A stretch of 64,000 nucleotides of DNA from Corynebacterium canis (GTDB lineage: Bacteria; Actinomycetota; Actinomycetes; Mycobacteriales; Mycobacteriaceae). Of the stretch, positions 17,861 to 28,317 are shown in pieces; within the stretch, counting starts at the first letter, position 1, and each line of letters opens with the position of its first letter. The DNA lies in contig NZ_CP047080.1 of the NCBI RefSeq assembly GCF_030408595.1, positions 51,831-115,830 of the forward strand, written 5' to 3'. The notes below the pieces were generated by a model. That model saw only the letters and a list, made by a program, of their open reading frames with translations. It did not search any database and had not been told where the DNA came from. A program made the translations under genes and the position numbers.

Positions 17861-19662
17861 CCTGACTTCCACAACTGTTTTGCGGATTTTTGGGTGGAAT
17901 GTTTCTGACCTTGGGGTTTGTTGTTTTGGAAGTGCGTTTTGGGGGACTAGGTGCCTGGTTGGTGATAGCGTCATTGGGTGGCTTACATTAAGTATTCGCG
18001 GACTACCTCTGGTGGGGTGAGTGTTCAAGTTGTGCGCAAAGTCCGTGGCCGCACCGTTGTGTTGTCCCATGTGGGTACTGCTCATGATGATCTGACTTTG
18101 CATGCGTTAATTGACAAGGCAGAGGAATTTATGGGTTTAGACGCACAGATGAGTCTGGATATCGGCATTGATGTGCCAGTTCGTGCGCGTCCATCGATGG
18201 TGGATATCTCTAACTACCTGGAATCGGCCTCGGACAAGCAACTCGAGCTGTTAGTTGAACGCGGTGCTGATTCGACGGTTCTCCGCGATCCGCCCCGCGC
18301 TCAACGCGCGCCTGTGGCTGAGTCTAATTTTCCGGCCTCGCCACGGGTGATTTCATCTCCGGCCAGGTTGATCTGGGATGTGCTAGCCATGGTTTACCAA
18401 CAGCTTGGCTTTGCCTCGTTACATGATGAAGCGTTTATGTCCACGGTGATAGCACGTGTGGTTAAACCCACCTCGAAGGCTCAGGTGCCTGAGGTTTTAG
18501 CGAGTATGGGCAGATGTGCGCCGCATGAAAACACCATCTACAACGCACTCAAGCGATGCCACGAACGCGACTATAAAAAGATAATTTCGGCCAAATGTCA
18601 CGAGTATGTGCGCACCAATCATCAGGTAACCATGGTGCTGTACGACGTGACTACTTTGTATTTTGAAACCTCAAAAGAAGACGAGCTGCGTAAGATCGGG
18701 ATGAGCAAAGAGCGTCGCGTTGATCCTCAAATCGTCGTGGGGTTGATTACTGATAATCTGGGATTTCCACTGCATGTGGACTTTTTTCATGGCAAGACTG
18801 CGGAAACCACCACGCTGATCCCGATGCTTGAGGCCTATCGCAATGCCCACGATTTGGAATCATTGACAGTAGTTGCTGATGCCGCGATGCTATCGGCAAC
18901 TAATCTTGATGAGCTTGATGCTGCAGGGATTAACTACATCGTGGCCGACCGGCTAAAAAAAGCCCCTCACGCGGTGACTATCTCCGATGATGACATGGCG
19001 GCGTGGTCGAAGAAAACGGACACATACGAAATTGTCGAAACCACCAAAACTATGGGCAAAGCAGGCAATGCGGTCACTCGCCGAGTGGTAGTAGGTTTTA
19101 GTCCAAAGCGCTACAAGTACGACACGTTCACGCTACAAAAACAAAAAGAAAAAGCTCAAGCAACCGTCGCAGGCAAGGCAGCTACTCGGTTGCCACGGTT
19201 TGTATCAAGGAACAAAGACACGCTGAGGATCAACGAGAGTGCGTTCGATAAGGCGCTCGCTCTTGCCGGATGGAAAGGCTACGTTACCAACCTGGATAAA
19301 GACCAAGTCGCAGGTAGTGAGGTAATTAGTCTCTACCACGAGCTCCACCACATTGAAAACGCGTTCCGGATGGCGAAAACAGACTTGCAAGCCCGGCCAA
19401 TTTTTCATCGCACTGAAGATGCCATCCAAGCGCATCTCACCATCGTGCTGGCTGCTTTAGCAATGTCAAAACACATTTACCTCACCTGCCAGATAACCAC
19501 TCCGAAACTTGTCGCGACCCTCAGTCAGTACCGACACGCACTCGTCGAAACCGGCAAGCACCGATACGAAATCCCACCCCAGCTCACACCCGAAATCGAA
19601 GAAAAAATCAACCAGCTAAAAAACTTCAAACCGGGGGACTAGGGCAAATTGTGGAACTCAGG
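17861..19662 (+). mobile_element. IS1634-family insertion sequence, copy 2 (1802 bp)
   Basis: This has the same ends, length and transposase as copy 1 (9295-11096). It is inserted between the HNH and emb genes and flanked by direct repeats of 698 bp, an extreme target duplication. The IS1634/IS1549 group is known for long, variable duplications. Both copies have the same orientation. Confidence 0.92.
17978..19642 (+). CDS. IS1634-family transposase (copy 2)
   Basis: This 554-aa protein is identical in predicted sequence to the transposase at 9412-11076, with the same GTG start 117 bp inside the element, the Asp residues in [10 protein letters not shown] and VVADAAM, and the [15 protein letters not shown] signature. 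The lack of any divergence from copy 1 points to recent transposition. The element does not interrupt a gene, because the duplicated block carries intact 3' ends of both neighbours. It stands co-directional with HNH and opposite to emb, so read-through could produce antisense RNA over the end of emb. Confidence 0.92.
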   Translation: MAYIKYSRTTSGGVSVQVVRKVRGRTVVLSHVGTAHDDLTLHALIDKAEEFMGLDAQMSLDIGIDVPVRARPSMVDISNYLESASDKQLELLVERGADSTVLRDPPRAQRAPVAESNFPASPRVISSPARLIWDVLAMVYQQLGFASLHDEAFMSTVIARVVKPTSKAQVPEVLASMGRCAPHENTIYNALKRCHERDYKKIISAKCHEYVRTNHQVTMVLYDVTTLYFETSKEDELRKIGMSKERRVDPQIVVGLITDNLGFPLHVDFFHGKTAETTTLIPMLEAYRNAHDLESLTVVADAAMLSATNLDELDAAGINYIVADRLKKAPHAVTISDDDMAAWSKKTDTYEIVETTKTMGKAGNAVTRRVVVGFSPKRYKYDTFTLQKQKEKAQATVAGKAATRLPRFVSRNKDTLRINESAFDKALALAGWKGYVTNLDKDQVAGSEVISLYHELHHIENAFRMAKTDLQARPIFHRTEDAIQAHLTIVLAALAMSKHIYLTCQITTPKLVATLSQYRHALVETGKHRYEIPPQLTPEIEEKINQLKNFKPGD

Positions 19663-20243
19663 TTGATCATGTGATCAACCATGAGGTCGGTGGGTGGACC
19701 ACCGCGTCGAATCTGCAGTGTTTGTGTCGGCATCACCACAATTTCAAAACCGACCGGCACGCCACCGCTTCCACCGATGCTTACGGTAATGTCACGTGGC
19801 GGTTTGCCACGGGTGCGACGATTACCACGATTCCGCAGGGGGTGCTTGCCGGCCATGTGGTGGGCTGCCCCGCAGGGATTACCACCCGCCATGGCCAGCC
19901 GACGAAAACCGAGGAGGACTATCAGCAGCCGCCGATCCGGGAGGATTTCGGCCGGTGGGGCACCACCTTAATCAATTACCGCAACCGGCAACGCGCCCGC
20001 TACCTCGCCCGCCACCGGCTGGTTGCCAATATTCCCACCGAGCTGCCGCCCCTGCCCGAAGCCCCACACCCCGAACCCCCACCGGATGATCAATGGCCCC
20101 AAGAACCACCCGCAGACTACACCCCACCCAGGCCACGATGGGCGAAACCACCCTGCCAGCTGGCGAAACTACAGAAACGCGCCCGCCAAGCCAAACACCA
20201 CCGCCGAACCAACACACCGCGCAAACGCCAACGCCGCAGCTAA
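19663..20243 (+). pseudogene. 3' fragment of the HNH gene (duplicate)
   Basis: This 581-bp fragment repeats the end of the DUF222/HNH gene at 17163-17743, beginning within the HNH core (VINHEVGG) and keeping the original stop. It has no start or promoter of its own, so it is a by-product of IS insertion. An internal GTG at 19671 opens a 190-aa frame that lacks the first part of the HNH motif and should not be functional. Confidence 0.9.
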
Positions 20244-20360
20244 CCAACACCCCGGCCGGAGCGGGGCGTCGATAAGCTGCGGAAACCGCTGATGGGTGGC
20301 TCGGTCGGTGCTACTTGGTGTGTATCTGCATCTTGCCGGGGTTCCACAAGCCGGAACGCG
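19663..20360. repeat. Right 698-bp target-site duplication of IS copy 2
   Basis: This is the exact counterpart of 17163-17860. It contains the HNH 3' fragment, a second GTCGATAAGC at 20268-20277, and the true 3' end of emb (20311-20360). Confidence 0.92.
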
Positions 20361-23300
20361 TGTGCGTCTCGTACTGGATCTTCGCGGGCACCGGCTCCTC
20401 GCCAGCCGAGTTGGTGCGCAACGTGTAGGTTTCCAGCGAACCCCAGTCGCGCTGCCAATCATTGTTCAGATAGGTAGGCACTTCCAGCGATGTACTCGTT
20501 GCCTCCGAAACACCCATGATGCCGCCGCCGTTAAAGTCCTGCCACGGGGACAGCGTCACCTTGCCGGGGTGATCCGGCGAAATACGGAACTGCGGCAACT
20601 CCGTTACGCCCGCATAGTGGTAGAACGTGCGTTGGCATGGGAATTGCAAGGCTACAGACCAGTCCAACAGGCCGGGGGTTTCGGGATCAATCACGTTGGT
20701 CATCCGAGTAAGGCTAGGAACGCGCGGCGGGGTAAACGCCAACCATTGGTCCGTATCCAAGCTCGAATCGGAGGCGACGATGCGCACGGAATCCGCATCC
20801 TCAGGCAATGAATCCAATGGAACACGCAGGTTACGCCACGATGGTGTCGGGCCGATATCGTACGGCTGGATTGTGCCCATCGACTTCACCTTGCCGTCGC
20901 CAGTGCTGCGGCCATACTCCACCACAAGCTTCTGGCCATCCTGCTCCACGCCATTAATATCGTCGTGCTTGACGCGGCCGGCGGCGGAGATCACCAAAAG
21001 CGGGGCGTCTTCCTTGCGCTCCGGCAACGAGTACCACGCCGTCTTTGTGTTCGCTTGGAATTGCGCGCCCACCGTGTAGGAACCAACAACCGGGACCTTT
21101 TTATAGTCGATGTTGTACGGCAATTCCGCGCGCGAACCATTCACACCCGGATCGGGGCGCACACCGCCGGTAATGCCGGCGGCCTGGCCTGCGGCCTCGC
21201 CCGTGCTCTCCTGGTCCTCCTCGGTGGTGCCCGCGATTGAGCCGGAGGTGCCGCTGCTGGTGCTCACGCCCTCGGTGGTGATGTGCACCGGAACATTATT
21301 GGCCTTGAAATTGCTCTTTTCGTCGGTGATCAGGGATTCGCCGAACTCGCTGCCATCAACCGTTTCCAAGAACGATTCATTAGTGTTGTTTTCCACCATC
21401 ACGTCCGAGGCGAGCGCGCAATGATTGCCGGTGAAACTCCGCAAATTACCCAAGCCCACCGTGTATGCGGGGTACTGGGAAACAAAGCCTTTGGTCAGCG
21501 ATGCCAACGAGAACAGCACCACCAGCGAGGTCATGACCAGCACCGGTGCGTTCAATACGCCGTGCGTCTTCCGGCGCTCCAATTGCACCTCGCCGCCCGC
21601 GGCCGTCTTGCGGATATCGTCCACGAAGGATAGGTACGTACCGGCGGCCAAGACCAGCAGCGAAATCACCAGCATGACGGTGTTCGCCTCGATGTTCTTC
21701 ACCTGGATCGTCTTGTCATACCACGGCACGCCGAAGCTGGAGATATACCACCAGCCGTTGGTGCCCGCCAATGTGTTCGCCGTAATAAATAGCACGCCAC
21801 CGGCGGTAAGCACCCGCAATCGCTTCGACTTGGAAAGCTGATGCGCCAATGCCACCGCCGCCAAACCGGCGATCGCCGCGCCAATGCCCGCATACACGCC
21901 GAAGTGGTGCGACCACTTGGTCGGCGTGAACATCATAAAGAACATCGTGCCGAAGATGACTAGTAGCAAGCGCCGAGACGGATCCGGCAAACTGCCCGGC
22001 ACGCTGCGGTGACGCAGGATAGAAGCCACCACGATGGCCACGCCCACGAACATCATCATCACGGCAAAACGGCGGGTAAACGAGCCGTCCACGTTTTGCT
22101 GCATCAAGGTTTCGTAGCGTACCCACTCGTCGTACCAGTGCAGCGATGGGCCCTTGGCCGAACGCACCCGAATGGATTCGATCACGGTGGCCAGGGTTTG
22201 ATCGCCGAACACCGCGAGCAGGATCGCCGTGCCGGAAGGCAGGAACGGCGCACACATGGCAAACACATCGCGTTTGGTTTCCGCGCGCCGCACCACGATG
22301 CGGACCAGCCCGGATAGGCCCACGAGCAGCGCGGAGACGGCCATCAGGCCCGTCGGCCCGGCCCCCAGCGAGACGGTTGCAATGATCACGCCGATGGCGC
22401 CGGGCAGCAACCGCTGCGACACGATCGCACGTTCGATGGACACCCAGGTAAGCAACGCGCCGAGCGCGATCACCGGCTCCGGGCGCAGGCCATTGTTGTA
22501 CACCAACCAGAAGCTCAGGAACGCGAAGGCCGAGGTCCAGTGCGCCACCCTCCGCGAGTTAATGCCCTCGCCCAACCTGGGCAACACTTCGCGGCTCAAT
22601 ACCAGCCAGATAAGGATGCCGGCGATAAACCCGGGCAGGCGCATCCACACCGATGCGGTGGAGACCCGCGCCATCAAACCCAACAGGTCGTAGTATGGGG
22701 CACCGAACGGGGATTCGGGAACGCCGAACCAGCGGTAGTAGTTGGCCATATAGCCGGATTCGGCGGAGGCCCGCCCCATGGTGAGCAGATAGCCATCGTC
22801 CGAAGTATTCGCGCCGATCACATACCAATAGGCCAAAATAAAGCCGACGATCGCATCCAGTGGACGGAATTTAAACCAGCCTTCCGGCAGGAAGGGGAGT
22901 TTTTCGCCGTGGTGCTTATCCATGCGCCACAACGTCCACAATGAAACGAAGAGCATTGCCAGCCCGCCGAACATTGTGAGGTATTTCCAAATGCTCGGGG
23001 ACGAGGTAAAGCGGGAGTTAATATTCACCTGCACCGTGAGCCCGGCGTCGATAAGCTCGGGTGCGTTCTCTAACTCCGTGTAAATGCCGGTGAGTTGCGG
23101 GCGTTCATCGTCCTCGGTTTCGCCCTTATGCTTAGTGCCGGGGATTTCTACCTTCGTCGAATCTTTGGTAGATGAAAGTTTAAGTACGGCGTCGCTGTCC
23201 AGCTTCTCTAAATCGCTTTTGGAAATGCTAAACGGCACCTTATCGCGCGCAAGTACGTCGAGACCAGCATCAGAGTAGCGCACAAACAAACCGCGCGTAG

Positions 23301-23595
23301 TGGCGTCTTTACTGTCGCTGGGCAACGTGCTCAGCACCGTAGTCTGCCCCTCGCGCAGCTTATCGACGACCGCGAGCGGCACCGTCGCCTCAATCGAATC
23401 CGGCGCGTACGAAATTAACGGCGCACTTACACTATTTATCTTCCCGTCTTGGGGCCAGCTAAACGATGATTGCGTTTGCGTCACTGGCATAAACGGAGTG
23501 ACAACAAAAAGAATGAAGCCCAATACACCGCTGAGTATGGCGAGGTTCTTCACCCATCCCGGGGTTTGCGACTCTGATGTAGACACATCGGTCAA
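20311..23595 (-). CDS. emb: Emb arabinosyltransferase
   Basis: This 1094-aa polytopic GT-C enzyme transfers arabinofuranose from decaprenyl-phospho-arabinose onto the growing arabinan of arabinogalactan, facing the periplasm. It has an N-terminal helix, an extracellular region, the catalytic loop with NTSDDGYLLTMGRASAESGY (acidic DD motif), about a dozen further helices, the FMMFTPTKWSHHFG proline motif, and a large C-terminal carbohydrate-binding region. Corynebacteria carry one emb where mycobacteria have three. It lies 7 bp after aftA and is the last gene of the dprE1-dprE2-aftA-emb operon. It contains the 10-base word at 23047 (LID) and 23358 (VDK). Its 3' end borders an IS-induced duplication but is intact. 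Confidence 0.95.
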   Translation of the reverse strand: MTDVSTSESQTPGWVKNLAILSGVLGFILFVVTPFMPVTQTQSSFSWPQDGKINSVSAPLISYAPDSIEATVPLAVVDKLREGQTTVLSTLPSDSKDATTRGLFVRYSDAGLDVLARDKVPFSISKSDLEKLDSDAVLKLSSTKDSTKVEIPGTKHKGETEDDERPQLTGIYTELENAPELIDAGLTVQVNINSRFTSSPSIWKYLTMFGGLAMLFVSLWTLWRMDKHHGEKLPFLPEGWFKFRPLDAIVGFILAYWYVIGANTSDDGYLLTMGRASAESGYMANYYRWFGVPESPFGAPYYDLLGLMARVSTASVWMRLPGFIAGILIWLVLSREVLPRLGEGINSRRVAHWTSAFAFLSFWLVYNNGLRPEPVIALGALLTWVSIERAIVSQRLLPGAIGVIIATVSLGAGPTGLMAVSALLVGLSGLVRIVVRRAETKRDVFAMCAPFLPSGTAILLAVFGDQTLATVIESIRVRSAKGPSLHWYDEWVRYETLMQQNVDGSFTRRFAVMMMFVGVAIVVASILRHRSVPGSLPDPSRRLLLVIFGTMFFMMFTPTKWSHHFGVYAGIGAAIAGLAAVALAHQLSKSKRLRVLTAGGVLFITANTLAGTNGWWYISSFGVPWYDKTIQVKNIEANTVMLVISLLVLAAGTYLSFVDDIRKTAAGGEVQLERRKTHGVLNAPVLVMTSLVVLFSLASLTKGFVSQYPAYTVGLGNLRSFTGNHCALASDVMVENNTNESFLETVDGSEFGESLITDEKSNFKANNVPVHITTEGVSTSSGTSGSIAGTTEEDQESTGEAAGQAAGITGGVRPDPGVNGSRAELPYNIDYKKVPVVGSYTVGAQFQANTKTAWYSLPERKEDAPLLVISAAGRVKHDDINGVEQDGQKLVVEYGRSTGDGKVKSMGTIQPYDIGPTPSWRNLRVPLDSLPEDADSVRIVASDSSLDTDQWLAFTPPRVPSLTRMTNVIDPETPGLLDWSVALQFPCQRTFYHYAGVTELPQFRISPDHPGKVTLSPWQDFNGGGIMGVSEATSTSLEVPTYLNNDWQRDWGSLETYTLRTNSAGEEPVPAKIQYETHTRSGLWNPGKMQIHTK

Positions 23596-23602
23596 TGTTA
23601 CG

Positions 23603-25561
23603 TCAGCTCCTTTCGGATTCCCGAGTCACCACGATAAAGGGCCCAACCTGTGTGACATCCCACGTGGAAAATACCTCCGGATTAAAATACACACCCCGGA
23701 AACGCACATTCGGATTATTCGGATAAATATCTTCAGCTACATCGTACTTGTAGCCTTTATCTTGATCGCCACGGAAGATAAACACGTCCGGCGCGCGCCA
23801 CGGGGAATCATCCAATGCGGCTGAGAACTTCGCCGGCGTGTTCAGGGTCTTCCAAGACTTTACCGCCCACTGCTCCAATTGCTCGTTGCGAGTATCAAAT
23901 TCGCCTAGCGGATTCGCATAATGGCTGGTAAACGCTTGGAAGCCGCGGTACGGGTAGTAGGACATAAAGTTCTGCTCATCGGTCAACACCACCGTGTCCC
24001 GCGGGACGTAGCCCTTGGAGGCCAAGAGATCGTCGATCTCCTTGTAGTAGGTCGCCGAATCGGGCGGGAACCGGTCCGCGCGCTCCCCATAGCCATCAGT
24101 ATCCGTATAGGCAAGATCGATCGCATCGTGGTTGCGCTGCGGGATCGTCTGGGCGTAGCCCAAACCGGCGGTAATAGCCACCAAAATTAGCGCGGCGGTA
24201 ATCAGCTTGCGGGAGCGTACGCTGAACTGCGCCGGATACAGGCGGGCCACGCCAAACAGCCGAATATCAGCCAGCGCTAACACACCCGCCGTGGCGAGCT
24301 GCAGCGTAACAATCGAATCCAGCCGGAACCCAAGCAGCGTATTGCCCGCAATGGTGGCGATCATCGAGGCGACGATCCAGCAATAAAACACCACCAGCGC
24401 GATGCCCATGGAACGCACATCCGGATCGATCGCGCGCACCATCAGGAAGATCAGGCCGATCAGGCACAACCCACCGATAAAGCTGAACGAAAGCATGGGC
24501 AGCGGGATCTGCGTGCCCTCGTACGGCAGATAATGCATGGCGGTCGCCCCGGAACGCGTCTGCCCGCGCAGCACCGCCAAGATATACGGGGTCCATACGG
24601 GTGCGGCCACGATAATCGAGCCGACTCCCATGATGACTAAGCGCAAGATCGGCCACCAGCTGCGCTGCACGAACACGGCGAACACCGTGGCGATAAGGAT
24701 CACGCTTAGCGCAATTGTGCCCGTGTACAGCGTGTACATGGATGCGGAAACACCCAAATAGACGATCATGCCGGCGATGGCCATCTTATGGCCCGCCACG
24801 GCGCGATACGCCAGCACGGATGCGGCGGGCGCGCCCAGGGCAACAATGGCCGCATACGGCTCCTCAGCGGACATCACCAGCGCGATGCACACGCTGACCA
24901 GGCCGATGCCCGTAGCCACCGGCAGGCTACCGCAGATGCGCTGCCAGACCGGCACCACCACGCTCGCGGCCGCCGCGATGGACACCAAGGACCACGGTTG
25001 GAAGCCCTCCCAGCCGGGCAGGCCCAGCAGGGCGGAAAACCGGCCCCCCAACCAGAACCAGCCACCCGGATAGAACGACGGCATGTCGATGTAATTCATG
25101 TCGTCAAGAATCGGGCTATCCGTCAGTCTTGTTAGAAATTGCGTGCGGAACCCTTGGTCAACGGTAATGCCGTCCAAATACAGGCGGGTGGCGGAAAGCG
25201 GGATAGCCGTGGTGGATACCACCAAGGCCGCGGGCGAAAGATAGGACACCAGCACGGTGAGCCACACGCGCCAGGTGGGGGTCGGCCCTCTTAGCCAGAG
25301 ATAAGCCAAAACACCAACGACGACCAGCACCATGACAGTGGCGCTGGTCGCGATCGCCCGAGACACCAAAGACCCCCCAAAAGCTGGGAGGTTGGTCTGC
25401 TTCAACACAAACCAACACAGCAACGTGAACAACGCGCCGCCCACCCCAGCCCCCAAGATCGCGGCGATGGTCGCGCGATCCGAGAGCATGTCTTTGGTGA
25501 ACGGCACTTCAGTTGCAGGGACGGGAAGCTCCACCGCGTCCCTATCGGTTACCTGTGTCAT
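23603..25561 (-). CDS. aftA: Galactan 5-O-arabinofuranosyltransferase AftA
   Basis: This 652-aa membrane GT-C glycosyltransferase adds the first arabinofuranose to the galactan chain, using decaprenyl-phospho-arabinose. About 11-13 hydrophobic helices fill the first 450 residues, with the periplasmic loop ILDDMNYIDMPSFYPGGWFW typical of AftA, and a soluble C-terminal domain of about 180 residues follows (FPPDSATYYKEIDDLLASKG ... ). Its order, dprE2 upstream and emb 7 bp downstream, matches the conserved arabinogalactan locus of Mycobacteriales. The gap to dprE2 is 30 bp, consistent with one operon. Confidence 0.93.
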   Translation of the reverse strand: MTQVTDRDAVELPVPATEVPFTKDMLSDRATIAAILGAGVGGALFTLLCWFVLKQTNLPAFGGSLVSRAIATSATVMVLVVVGVLAYLWLRGPTPTWRVWLTVLVSYLSPAALVVSTTAIPLSATRLYLDGITVDQGFRTQFLTRLTDSPILDDMNYIDMPSFYPGGWFWLGGRFSALLGLPGWEGFQPWSLVSIAAAASVVVPVWQRICGSLPVATGIGLVSVCIALVMSAEEPYAAIVALGAPAASVLAYRAVAGHKMAIAGMIVYLGVSASMYTLYTGTIALSVILIATVFAVFVQRSWWPILRLVIMGVGSIIVAAPVWTPYILAVLRGQTRSGATAMHYLPYEGTQIPLPMLSFSFIGGLCLIGLIFLMVRAIDPDVRSMGIALVVFYCWIVASMIATIAGNTLLGFRLDSIVTLQLATAGVLALADIRLFGVARLYPAQFSVRSRKLITAALILVAITAGLGYAQTIPQRNHDAIDLAYTDTDGYGERADRFPPDSATYYKEIDDLLASKGYVPRDTVVLTDEQNFMSYYPYRGFQAFTSHYANPLGEFDTRNEQLEQWAVKSWKTLNTPAKFSAALDDSPWRAPDVFIFRGDQDKGYKYDVAEDIYPNNPNVRFRGVYFNPEVFSTWDVTQVGPFIVVTRESERS

Positions 25562-25591
25562 GCATTCCAGTTTGGCATACGTTGCGACAAG

Positions 25592-26353
25592 TTAGATGGG
25601 TAGCCGCCGTAAGATTCCTTTAGGCAGGTGCTGGAGAACCATCATCACGTACTTAAACACGGGGTGCACCCAAACCGTATCTTTGCGGTCCAAGGTAGCC
25701 TGGACCACCGCTTCTGCTACATCTTCGCGGTTCACCGTGAACGGGGCTTCCTTCACGCCGGCGCTCATACGGGTGCGCACCTGGCCCGGGCGGACCACCA
25801 AAACGTGGGCACCGGAACCACGAAGCGCCTCACCAAGCTGGGTGTAGAAACCGTCCAGCCCCGCCTTGGCGGAACCATACACAAAGTTCGAGCGGCGCAC
25901 CTTCAAGCCAGCCGCCGAGGACATCGCAATGATCGTCCCGTGGCCCTGAGCCTTAAACTTTTCGGCCAACAACACGCCCACGGAAACCGCGCCCGTGTAG
26001 TTGATCTGCACCGCATCGACAGCCTTGTCCTGGTTCTGCCATTGCTCTTCGTTATCCCCCAGCACACCAAAGGCGACGATAGCCACATCCACATCCCCTT
26101 GGGAAAAGGCGAGATCGATCACCTCGGGGTGCGTATCAAACGCGCGCGCATCAAAATCGATGACGTCCACGGACGTTGCGCCCGCCGCCTTCAGCTTGGC
26201 CACCGTGGCGTCGATAAGCTTATCGCCCTGAAAAGTGGCAAGGGTGACGTGCGCTGGGCCCTTAGTAAGAAACTCTGCAACAATCGCGTTGCCAATCTCG
26301 GACGTGCCGCCGAGCAGCAAAATATTCTGGGCCTTGCCCACAGCATTCAGCAT
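25592..26353 (-). CDS. dprE2: Decaprenylphosphoryl-2-keto-ribose reductase DprE2
   Basis: This 253-aa SDR enzyme reduces decaprenylphosphoryl-2-keto-erythro-pentose to the arabinose form with NAD(P)H. The nucleotide-binding motif is [11 protein letters not shown], and the catalytic block [21 protein letters not shown] carries Ser, Tyr and Lys. The C-terminus ([24 protein letters not shown]) is hydrophobic and basic and may sit at the membrane. It follows dprE1 by 12 bp, and the two act as a pair in arabinose donor synthesis. The 10-base word occurs at 26210, encoding LID. Confidence 0.94.
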   Translation of the reverse strand: MLNAVGKAQNILLLGGTSEIGNAIVAEFLTKGPAHVTLATFQGDKLIDATVAKLKAAGATSVDVIDFDARAFDTHPEVIDLAFSQGDVDVAIVAFGVLGDNEEQWQNQDKAVDAVQINYTGAVSVGVLLAEKFKAQGHGTIIAMSSAAGLKVRRSNFVYGSAKAGLDGFYTQLGEALRGSGAHVLVVRPGQVRTRMSAGVKEAPFTVNREDVAEAVVQATLDRKDTVWVHPVFKYVMMVLQHLPKGILRRLPI

Positions 26354-26365
26354 GGTAAATCCTTC

Positions 26366-27832
26366 TTAGTGCAGTTCGAGACGGCGGGACATATCGGAGG
26401 CGAAAACGCCGGTCGGGTCAATACTATGGCGGGTCTTCAACCAACCCTCCATGCCCGGGTACATCGCGTGGAAGCGCTCCGCGGGCGTGCGGGACTCCTT
26501 AGCCAAATACAGGCGGCCGCCGAACTCCATCACGCGGCGGTCAATATCGTCGAGGAAATCGCCGAGCCCGCGCTTAATCGGGAAGTCCACACACACGTTC
26601 CAACCCGGCATGGGGTAGGAGAGCGGCGCGCGGTTGCCCTCACCGAACAACTTGAACACGTTCAGCGCGGAGTAGTGGCCGGAACGCTGGATATCGTGGA
26701 TGATCTCCTTAAACGGATCAACCGCCTCGCGCGGCACCACGAACTGGTACTGCAGGAAACCACGCGAACCATAGCCGCGGTTCCACTCGCCGATCAGGTC
26801 CAGCGGCTGGTAGAACTGCGTGAGGTTTTGCACCTTGTTTTTGTAGGTGCCGGACTTGATCCACCACAGCTCGCCGATGGCGATCATGCTGAGCTTGTTC
26901 ATGGTGAAGGAGGGGAACACGTCCGGCACCGTCACCAGCTGCGGGGCGTTGAACTTCAGCGGATCCTTGGCCAGCTTCGGCGCCAGCTCTTCAAGTTGAG
27001 CCAACGTGGCTAGGGAGCCGCGGGAAATCGCGGAGCGGCCCAGCTTCGGCGGCGCCGAAATGGCATCGAACCAAGCCGAGGAATACGTGTAGTTTTTCTC
27101 CGAACCGTCGGAGTGGAACGCGATGGTTTCGTCGAGGGACCCCGTCAGGTCGCCGTCGGCGATAAAGTACGCGGTTTCCGTGCGCGTCATCTTGATGCGC
27201 GCCCGCACGATAATGCCGGTCAGGCCCATGCCGCCGACGGTGGCCCAGAACAATTCGCCTTCCGGATCGTCCGGGGTGCCTTCCGGCTCAAGGTGCAGGA
27301 TGCGGCCGTCCGCCACGAGCAGTTCCATGGACACCACGTGGTTGCCAAAGGAGCCGGCGGAGTGGTGGTTCTTGCCGTGGATATCCGGGCCGATGGCGCC
27401 GCCGATGGTCACTTGGCGGGTGCCGGGGAGCACGGGAACCCACAGCCCGTAGGGCAGGGCCGCTTTCATCAGCTGGTCGAGGGTGACGCCGCCGTCGACG
27501 TCAACGATCGCGGTATCTGGGTCGATGCTGTGAATCTGGTTGAATGCCTGCATGTCCACGACGAGGCCGCCACCATTTTGGGCGCAGTCACCATAAGAAC
27601 GACCCATGCCGCGGGCGATAACACCGCGCCGTAAATGTGAGGGTTTGGAGTCGTTTTGCTCAGCAACGAGGCGTACTGCGTTACAGATTGTTTCTAGGTC
27701 TGGTGTGGAAAGAACTTCGGCTGTGGAGGGGGCGGTGCGGCCCCAGCCGGTGAGGGATTTGGCTTCTGTGTGGAGGGCCCCAGAAGCACCGGTCGAAGCA
27801 ACGGTGCTGGACTTGCCCTTATCGCTCGTCAT
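26366..27832 (-). CDS. dprE1: Decaprenylphosphoryl-ribose 2'-oxidase DprE1
   Basis: This 488-aa FAD-dependent oxidase performs the first half of the epimerisation of decaprenyl-phospho-ribose. The FAD-binding segment [15 protein letters not shown] and the vanillyl-alcohol-oxidase fold features ([38 protein letters not shown]) are clear. The Cys that benzothiazinones attack in M. tuberculosis DprE1 (Cys387) is retained, at about residue 414 here in [10 protein letters not shown]. The protein is some 27 residues longer at the N-terminus, so a downstream start is possible. It heads the operon to emb, and its promoter should lie in 27833-28059. Confidence 0.94.
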   Translation of the reverse strand: MTSDKGKSSTVASTGASGALHTEAKSLTGWGRTAPSTAEVLSTPDLETICNAVRLVAEQNDSKPSHLRRGVIARGMGRSYGDCAQNGGGLVVDMQAFNQIHSIDPDTAIVDVDGGVTLDQLMKAALPYGLWVPVLPGTRQVTIGGAIGPDIHGKNHHSAGSFGNHVVSMELLVADGRILHLEPEGTPDDPEGELFWATVGGMGLTGIIVRARIKMTRTETAYFIADGDLTGSLDETIAFHSDGSEKNYTYSSAWFDAISAPPKLGRSAISRGSLATLAQLEELAPKLAKDPLKFNAPQLVTVPDVFPSFTMNKLSMIAIGELWWIKSGTYKNKVQNLTQFYQPLDLIGEWNRGYGSRGFLQYQFVVPREAVDPFKEIIHDIQRSGHYSALNVFKLFGEGNRAPLSYPMPGWNVCVDFPIKRGLGDFLDDIDRRVMEFGGRLYLAKESRTPAERFHAMYPGMEGWLKTRHSIDPTGVFASDMSRRLELH

Positions 27833-28059
27833 CGTTTTACCACGGTACCCCTATTTGCGGGTTTGTCGACCGCCTTACGCTTTTCGACGCCCACTGGGCC
27901 CGTGTTATTAGTCACGCTAGGCGTCGCTTTGCTGCACCTGTGAGGCAAATATCGCTGGTCCGCCCCGATGCGTTGCCTCCCGCGCAAACGTGATGTGCCC
28001 AAGATGAGAAAATCCGAAGCCTGGGGGAAAGATGGGGTATGGGTGGGGCCTTTTTGGGG

Positions 28060-28290
28060 TTAGAGGTCCATAAGTTGCCGGATTTCGGCGGGCAATTCTT
28101 CCTGGGAAGTGATCTCCGGACCGTCGTATTCATTGAGGATCTCGTATACCCGAACCCGGTCCTTGCTATCCAAAAGCGGCAGCTCCTGGGCCATCAACAT
28201 GGTCATGAAGTTATTCAGCGGGGTGTTGGTGTTTTCCGCGGCGATGTGCGGTGCGGGCGCCTTCTTTTTGAACAAGCCAAACATGGTCAC
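28060..28290 (-). CDS. Small conserved-looking hypothetical protein
   Basis: This 76-aa protein is not recognised. It begins MTMFGLFKKKAPAPH (GTG at 28290, or ATG at 28284) and ends in an acidic helical segment with EITSQEELPAEIRQLMDL. A GAGG site stands 7 bp before the GTG. It is divergent from the next gene, 27 bp apart, so the two probably share a promoter region. Between its stop and dprE1 lie 227 bp without a gene. The compact charged C-terminus suggests a small soluble protein; no function is proposed. Confidence 0.6.
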   Translation of the reverse strand: MTMFGLFKKKAPAPHIAAENTNTPLNNFMTMLMAQELPLLDSKDRVRVYEILNEYDGPEITSQEELPAEIRQLMDL

Positions 28291-28317
28291 AACACTACCT
28301 CGGCTATCGTTGCCAAT

